From positions 75,153 through 139,152 of the forward strand of contig JASEFS010000005.1 in NCBI GenBank assembly GCA_030018495.1: DNA of 64,000 bases. The letters are read 5' to 3'. The notes beneath the pieces are model-generated. The model saw only the letters and a list, made by a program, of their open reading frames with translations. It made no database searches and was not told the DNA's origin. This DNA comes from Deltaproteobacteria bacterium. Lineage in GTDB: Bacteria; Desulfobacterota; Desulfobaccia; Desulfobaccales; 0-14-0-80-60-11. Made by a program: the position numbers and the translations under genes. Below, piece after piece: positions 59,517 through 64,000 of the stretch. Positions within the stretch are counted from its first letter, which is position 1. Every line of letters starts with the position of its first letter.

Positions 59517-60139
59517 GACGGTTTTCAGTTTTCAGTTTGCGGTTTTCCGTAAATTCAACAATTATCGCTTCCTTAAAAATCTTAACAGAACCGGATTTGA
59601 GTCTCTAGCGCCAAAGCGTCCGGCAAAGAAGCAAAGCCTGGTGGCACAGGCGTCCCCGCCTTGTGCTCTGGGAAAAATGTAGTGATTCAAGCTGGATGGG
59701 TGAAGCTTGCTGTTAACTGCTGACCGCTTGAAAACATTTCAAAACCCCCTCACCTCAATCCTCTCCCCCATAAATGGGGGAGAGGAAGGAAAACGATGAT
59801 CACGGGAGTTTCCTTAAAAGGCCTCGCAGTTCTCTATTACCTTGAAGTTTGCCATATCCCGGCGGTTTTTTTCCCTCTCCCCTTTGGGGAGAGGGCAGGG
59901 TGAGGGGGAGTAAATTACCAACAATCTTCCACTGCATATAAGGTTTTGAAATAGCTTCTGAGCACTGGCCACTGACCACCGACCACTGGGCACTGACCCT
60001 TCCGGACCGGTCTCCCGGAACACCCTGATCTGTTGAATACTCCGCCTTGCGTCTTGGCTCCTCCTTGCTTAGTTTTTTAATAAGTATTCTTGAAGCCTTG
60101 CGCCGCCCGGAACCGCATCGGGAAAAAGGAGGGAGATTC
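59517..60139. repeat. Repeat-rich intergenic region with MITE-like element
   Basis: 59519-59545: GGTTTTCA-type heptamers directly after rlmN. 59745-59908: a 164-base element with 10-base terminal inverted repeats CCCCCTCACC / GGTGAGGGGG and two internal palindromes (59761-59784 and 59873-59895). Short direct repeats of ACTGGCCACTGACC type are at about 59960-59995. No gene is supported. Confidence 0.75.
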
Positions 60140-61720
60140 ATGAAGGAAGAGATCATCGCCAAAATTTCTGACTTGCAGGACGGCGACATGAAGGAAATCG
60201 AAATTGCCGGCATTAAAATCCTGCTGACCCGGCTGGAGGGAAAGTTTTACGCGGTGGGCGGCGAGTGCTCCCATTACGGCGGCCCGCTGGCCGAAGGGGT
60301 TCTGTGCGCCGAGACCGTCACCTGTCCCTGGCACCACGCCCGCTTTAATGTAAAAACCGGTGATCTCGTCGCCCCGCCTGCTTTGGATGCCATGACCAGG
60401 TTCGACACGCGGGTGGAGGGGGAAAATGTGGTATTGCTGCTGCCGGACCAGCCGAAGGGCCGGCATAAGCCGACCCTTACGAAACATAATCCCCAGGCGG
60501 ACGGTCGCACCTTTGTCATCCTGGGGGCAGGCGCAGCAGGCAATGCCGCGGCGCAGCAGCTGCGCCATTTAGGCTTTGAGGGCCGCCTGGTGCTCATCAG
60601 TAAAGAGCTGGATCTGCCGTATAACCGTCCGCCCCTGAGCAAAGGATTTTTGAGCGGCGAACAGGAGAAGGCTTCCCTCCCTTTAAGGACTGCGGATTTT
60701 TACCACGAAGCCGGCATCGAGCTGCTGCTGGGCCGCGAAGTGATTCGAGCGGACCTGGAGGCCAAAACCTTGTTTTTTACGGATGAACCTCCTTTGACTT
60801 TCGACGCCCTGCTGGTGGCCACCGGCGGCATACCCCGCAAGCTCCAGGTCCCCGGCGCCGAACTGAAGAACGTCTTTACCCTGAGAAGCCTGGCTGATTG
60901 CGAGGCCATTATCGCCGCAGCCCAAGAGGCCTCCCAGGTTGTGATTATAGGGGCCAGCTTCATCGGCATGGAGGCCGCCGCCAGCCTCAGACAGCGGGGC
61001 CTCTCGGTCACGGTGGTGGGCCCCGGCTCCGTCCCCTTCGAGCGCACCCTGGGAAAGGAAATCGGCCAGACCATTCAAAAAATCCATCAAGAGAAGGGGG
61101 TGGCCTTCCGTCTGGGCCGCAAAGCCTCCAGCCTGAAAGGGGAGGGCCGGGTCCAGGCCGTCGAGTTGGACAACGGCGAGCGTCTGCCCGCAGACCTGGT
61201 GCTGGTGGGCATCGGAGTGCGGCCGGCCACGGCCATGCTCACCGGCGCGCCCCTGAATCCCGACGGCAGCATCACCGTGGATAAATATTTATCTTTCGGC
61301 GATGGCCTTTATGCCGCCGGGGACGTGGCCCGTTTTCCGGATTGGCGCACCGGCGAACTCATCCGCATCGAACACTGGCAACTGGCGGAGGTGCACGGCT
61401 TCACCGCGGCCAGGAACATGGCCGGCCACAAGGTGGAGTTCGTCGACGTCCCCTTCTTCTGGAGCGTGCATTTTGACGATTACCTGTATTACGTGGGGCA
61501 CGCGGGGAGTTGGGACGACATCATCTGGCACGGTTCGCCGGCGGAGGGCCGGTTTGTGGCCTTTTACGTAAAGGGCGGCCGGGTTCTGGCCGCCGCCGGC
61601 ATCGGCTATGACCATGGCATGGCCTATCTGGCCGAACTGATCCGTCAGGGGAAGATGCCCACCCCGGAAGAGTTGCGCCGGGGAGCTTCCGGGGAGTTGC
61701 TCAGCCATCTCAGAATGTGA
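60140..61720 (+). CDS. Rieske-containing FAD/NAD(P) oxidoreductase
   Basis: A 526-residue protein of the AIFM3 / ferredoxin reductase type. Residues 1-100 are a Rieske [2Fe-2S] domain with ligands in CSHYGGPL and CPWHHARF. Residues about 128-500 are a pyridine nucleotide-disulfide oxidoreductase: FAD-binding VILGAGAAGNAAAQQL, LPYNRPPLSKGFLSG, NAD-binding VVIIGASFIGMEAA, and YAAGDVARFP. Likely moves electrons between NAD(P)H and a redox partner; substrate unknown. ATG 60140 is preferred for the GGAGGGAGA just before it; a longer reading from 60047 has no conserved extra sequence. A long hairpin follows the stop. Confidence 0.88.
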   Translation: MKEEIIAKISDLQDGDMKEIEIAGIKILLTRLEGKFYAVGGECSHYGGPLAEGVLCAETVTCPWHHARFNVKTGDLVAPPALDAMTRFDTRVEGENVVLLLPDQPKGRHKPTLTKHNPQADGRTFVILGAGAAGNAAAQQLRHLGFEGRLVLISKELDLPYNRPPLSKGFLSGEQEKASLPLRTADFYHEAGIELLLGREVIRADLEAKTLFFTDEPPLTFDALLVATGGIPRKLQVPGAELKNVFTLRSLADCEAIIAAAQEASQVVIIGASFIGMEAAASLRQRGLSVTVVGPGSVPFERTLGKEIGQTIQKIHQEKGVAFRLGRKASSLKGEGRVQAVELDNGERLPADLVLVGIGVRPATAMLTGAPLNPDGSITVDKYLSFGDGLYAAGDVARFPDWRTGELIRIEHWQLAEVHGFTAARNMAGHKVEFVDVPFFWSVHFDDYLYYVGHAGSWDDIIWHGSPAEGRFVAFYVKGGRVLAAAGIGYDHGMAYLAELIRQGKMPTPEELRRGASGELLSHLRM

Positions 61721-61728
61721 TAGGAAAA

Positions 61729-61781
61729 GAGGGCAAGAGATAAAAAAAGCAGCCTGAAGCCAGGCCTAATCTCTTGCCCTC
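61729..61781 (+). promoter_or_regulatory. Perfect 13-base stem ending at the next start codon
   Basis: GAGGGCAAGAGAT (61729-61741) pairs perfectly with ATCTCTTGCCCTC (61769-61781), with a nested hairpin GCCTG-AAGC-CAGGC (61752-61765). The stem ends one base before the ATG at 61782. No T-run, so it is unlikely to be a simple terminator. Confidence 0.6.
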
Positions 61782-62003
61782 ATGAGCGATATTATTCTTT
61801 CCGCTGCCGGCTTCCTGGTGTTCATTCTCCTGTGTTCCGAGGAATTCCGGGCATCTCTTAAGCGCGCTTGGCGGCGCGCCTACGCCTTCCCCGGCGGCAG
61901 ATACCTGGCGTACCCCGTTGCCGCGCTTCTGGCCCTGGCCGCGGCCGGGCTCATGCTTTTTGCCCTATGGTCCTTTATATCCTCCACGTTTTCTTATGAC
62001 TAG
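61782..62003 (+). CDS. Small membrane protein after a hairpin
   Basis: A 73-residue protein with two hydrophobic segments (about 5-18 and 44-66) and a basic middle (LKRAWRRAYAFPGGR). The ATG falls right at the end of a perfect hairpin and has no ribosome site, so either translation is controlled by the hairpin or the true start is different. The residue pattern is that of a real membrane protein. Family unknown. Confidence 0.5.
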   Translation: MSDIILSAAGFLVFILLCSEEFRASLKRAWRRAYAFPGGRYLAYPVAALLALAAAGLMLFALWSFISSTFSYD

Positions 62004-62387
62004 CAAATCAGGTATAATTCCACTCCCTCAGAAGGCCCCCGCAGCCTTTAGGCTGTGCTTTTCGGTTAAATGGCAGTGGCGCAGACTGAAGCCGGCGGCT
62101 GCAGTATGCCGGTCATTTATGAGGTAACCGCGGTTAATTCATGCCCGCCGTTTCCTGGCTGCGCCAGAAAAAGTTTTGTTTGATCGTAGGGGCGTGATTC
62201 ATCACGGCCTTATAGGCGCAATAAATTGCGCCGCTACAAATAGTGCCCGTTTTTGCCTTTATGAAAGCGGGCCGTAATCCGCGGCCCCTTTCCAGGACAA
62301 ATAAGCTTGGATTCCGCGGAAAAGTCGATTACATTTACTAACTGTCTCACCGATTTGGATCATTTTTGATATTTGAGGGCCGAGATT
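62004..62387. other. Intergenic region with GTAG-CTAC type palindrome
   Basis: 62186-62237 is a repeat with GTAGGGGCG and CGCCGCTAC ends and two palindromes (GGCGTGATTCATCACGGCC, GGCGCAATAAATTGCGCC), similar to 54468-54517. Short GGCTG/CAGCC pieces around 62040-62105 are also repeat-like. The icd promoter should lie near 62300-62370. No gene supported. Confidence 0.55.
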
Positions 62388-63611
62388 ATGGGAGCAAAGG
62401 GCGAAAAAGTGGCGCTGAAACCAGCCGGGGACCTTGAGGTTCCCGATAATCCCATTGTGCTGTTCATAGAGGGCGACGGCACCGGGCCGGACATCTGGCG
62501 GGCCTCCCGGCCGGTACTGGACGCAGCGGTGGCCAAGGCCTATCGCGGCGCCAAAAAAATCGTCTGGCGGGAAATACTGGCCGGGGAAAAGGCTTTCAAG
62601 CAGACGGGCCATTATCTGCCGGATGAGACCCTGGCGGCTTTGCGGGAGTACCGGGTGGCCATCAAAGGCCCCCTCACCACGCCCATCGGCGGCGGCTTCC
62701 GGTCCTTGAACGTCACCCTGCGCCAGGTCCTGGACCTCTACGCCTGCATCCGGCCGGTGAGATACTATGCGGGGGTGCCCAGCCCCCTCAAGGAGCCGGA
62801 TAAGATCAACATGGTGGTTTTTCGGGAAAACACCGAGGACGTCTATGCCGGGTTGGAGTGGCCGGCTTACAGCGACGAAGCCCGGCGGCTCATCGATTTC
62901 ATGAACCGGGAGTTGGGCTGCGCCATAGACACCGGCGCGGCTATCGGCATCAAGCCTATGACCGAGCGGTGCAGCAAGCGCCTGGTGCGCCGGGCGGTCA
63001 GGTATGCCACGGAGCGGGCCCTCGCCAGCGTCACCCTGATGCATAAAGGCAACATCATGAAGTACACTGAGGGCGCGTTCCAGAACTGGGGCTATGAAGT
63101 GGCCTTGGAGGAATTCGAAGGCAAAGTGATCTCCGAGGCGGAAGTGGGCAGCCGCTACAACTGGCAGGCCCCGCCGGGCAAGGTGGTAATCAAGGACCGC
63201 CTGGCCGACAATCTCTTCCAGCAGGTGTTGCTGCGTCCGGATGAGTACCAGGTTATCGCCACCCCGAATTTGAACGGCGACTACCTCTCCGACGCTTTGG
63301 CCGCGCAGGTGGGGGGCTTAGGCATGGCCCCGGGCGCAAACGTGGGGGATGAATGTGCGGTGTTCGAGGCCACCCACGGCAGCGCGCCCAAGTACGCGGG
63401 CCAGGACAAAGTCAACCCCTGCTCCGTCATCCTATCCGGGGCTATGTTGCTGGAGTATTTGGGGTGGCACGAGGCGGCACAGCTCATCCACGCCTCCTTG
63501 CCCCGGACCCTGCAAGCCGGCGTCGCCACCTACGACCTGGCCCGGCTGCTCCCCGGCTCTAAGGAGGTCTCCTGCTCGGCCTTCGGCCAAGCGCTGGTGG
63601 AGCATATGTGA
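62388..63611 (+). CDS. icd: Isocitrate dehydrogenase
   Basis: A 407-residue isocitrate dehydrogenase of the bacterial NADP type: [41 protein letters not shown] with the phosphorylatable Ser region, [16 protein letters not shown], the catalytic Lys region and [19 protein letters not shown]. It oxidises isocitrate to 2-oxoglutarate and CO2. ATG 62388 is used (GAGGG nine bases upstream); a TTG five codons earlier is open. Coenzyme choice cannot be fixed by eye. The gene is followed after 58 bases by a gene for an exported protein. Confidence 0.94.
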   Translation: MGAKGEKVALKPAGDLEVPDNPIVLFIEGDGTGPDIWRASRPVLDAAVAKAYRGAKKIVWREILAGEKAFKQTGHYLPDETLAALREYRVAIKGPLTTPIGGGFRSLNVTLRQVLDLYACIRPVRYYAGVPSPLKEPDKINMVVFRENTEDVYAGLEWPAYSDEARRLIDFMNRELGCAIDTGAAIGIKPMTERCSKRLVRRAVRYATERALASVTLMHKGNIMKYTEGAFQNWGYEVALEEFEGKVISEAEVGSRYNWQAPPGKVVIKDRLADNLFQQVLLRPDEYQVIATPNLNGDYLSDALAAQVGGLGMAPGANVGDECAVFEATHGSAPKYAGQDKVNPCSVILSGAMLLEYLGWHEAAQLIHASLPRTLQAGVATYDLARLLPGSKEVSCSAFGQALVEHM

Positions 63612-63669
63612 GGTGGAGTATATGTGAGAAGAGCGTAAGCATGAGCATTGTCCTTAAGAGGGGGTAGTG

Positions 63670-64000
63670 ATGAAAACGGCGCGACTGAAATTTGCTGCAG
63701 GTTGTTTTCTGGTCATCGGCTTGTTCTTCATTTTCTGTCCGCCCGTCCGGGCGCGCCATTTCGAGGAAATCGTCAGGTCCACATATCTTGTCAACCTGGA
63801 GGCCAAGCCGAAATGGTTTCAGCCGGGGCAGCCCATCGATTTTCTGGTTACCCTGAGATTTGAGGACGGCCACCAGGACGGCTTTGATATCGGCGTGTTC
63901 CATGAAGGCCGCCTGGTGGGTTGGGAAATGAATCGCAGGCTGAATGAAGGCATGAACACCTTCAGAATCCGCGACCGCCATTTCAGGGGCGATCCCGGCG
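63670..64000 (+). CDS. Exported protein, start only
   Basis: The first 110 codons of a gene cut by the window end. It begins MKTARLKFAAG with a hydrophobic segment (about 8-26) and RARH, a good signal peptide. The mature part has a beta-rich look (KPKWFQPGQPIDFLVTLRFEDG). A strong ribosome site (GAGGGGG) precedes the ATG. No family recognised from the visible part. Confidence 0.6.
   Translation, partial: MKTARLKFAAGCFLVIGLFFIFCPPVRARHFEEIVRSTYLVNLEAKPKWFQPGQPIDFLVTLRFEDGHQDGFDIGVFHEGRLVGWEMNRRLNEGMNTFRIRDRHFRGDPG

Overview
The window looks like a chromosomal segment of a GC-rich, anaerobic, deltaproteobacterium-type organism (Desulfobacterota / Syntrophobacterales-like). The pointers are an NtrC-type two-component pair, a CHASE2 cyclase, a futalosine (mqn) menaquinone operon, a two-gene biotin carboxylase/carboxyltransferase pair, a methylmalonyl-CoA decarboxylase with a CoA-transferase, a tig-clpP-clpX-lon cluster, DUF116 and DUF3426 proteins, and many short palindromic intergenic repeats. 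This assignment is inference from gene content, not from a marker gene. No rRNA, CRISPR array, prophage or intact IS element was seen.

Layout. 0-8.3 kb: secreted DUF4139 protein, sensor kinase plus sigma-54 activator, a small lipoprotein, a 16-residue-repeat Cys/His protein and a CHASE2 adenylate cyclase. 8.6-13.6 kb (all minus): small zinc ribbon, a carboxyltransferase (PycB-like, no biotin domain), a YkgJ Cys-cluster protein and a biotin carboxylase whose 3' end has been tandemly duplicated with repeats. 14-19.5 kb: three ParA/MinD-type ATPases, two of them flanking a PrimPol-like protein without its catalytic acids, the third paired with a small ParB-N-terminus-like coiled-coil protein. 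19.7-22 kb: small membrane protein, Cache lipoprotein, tRNA-Asp and a pseudo-receiver. 22-31 kb: a TetR-controlled menaquinone operon (mqnE, a mqnC-nucleoside phosphorylase fusion, deaminase, mqnA, UbiD/UbiX/UbiA-type late genes). 31-39 kb: palindrome arrays, DUF116, zincin, exported acetolactate decarboxylase, ScpB-like decarboxylase, CoA-transferase and a trans-sulfuration enzyme. 39-43 kb: second PrimPol-like paralogue and a Cache/PAS sensor with no output domain. 43-50.4 kb: tRNA-Val, second Cys/His repeat protein, tRNA-Asp, lon-clpX-clpP-tig and tRNA-Leu. 50.6-64 kb: mercury-type MerR fused to a thioredoxin-fold domain, M18 aminopeptidase, SHOCT membrane protein, DUF3426 protein, dnaJ-moaC-dksA-rlmN, Rieske/FAD oxidoreductase, isocitrate dehydrogenase and the start of an exported protein.

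The most interesting points are: (1) the mqnC-phosphorylase fusion, whose base-recognition Asn predicts cleavage of futalosine by phosphorolysis, with two matching TetR operators ahead of the operon; (2) the ParA / dead-PrimPol / MinD operon and its second PrimPol paralogue; (3) heptanucleotide repeat arrays that start within a few bases of several unrelated stop codons; (4) a recurring four-hairpin repeat element; (5) the MerR-thioredoxin fusion with a canonical mer-type operator and an internal start site.
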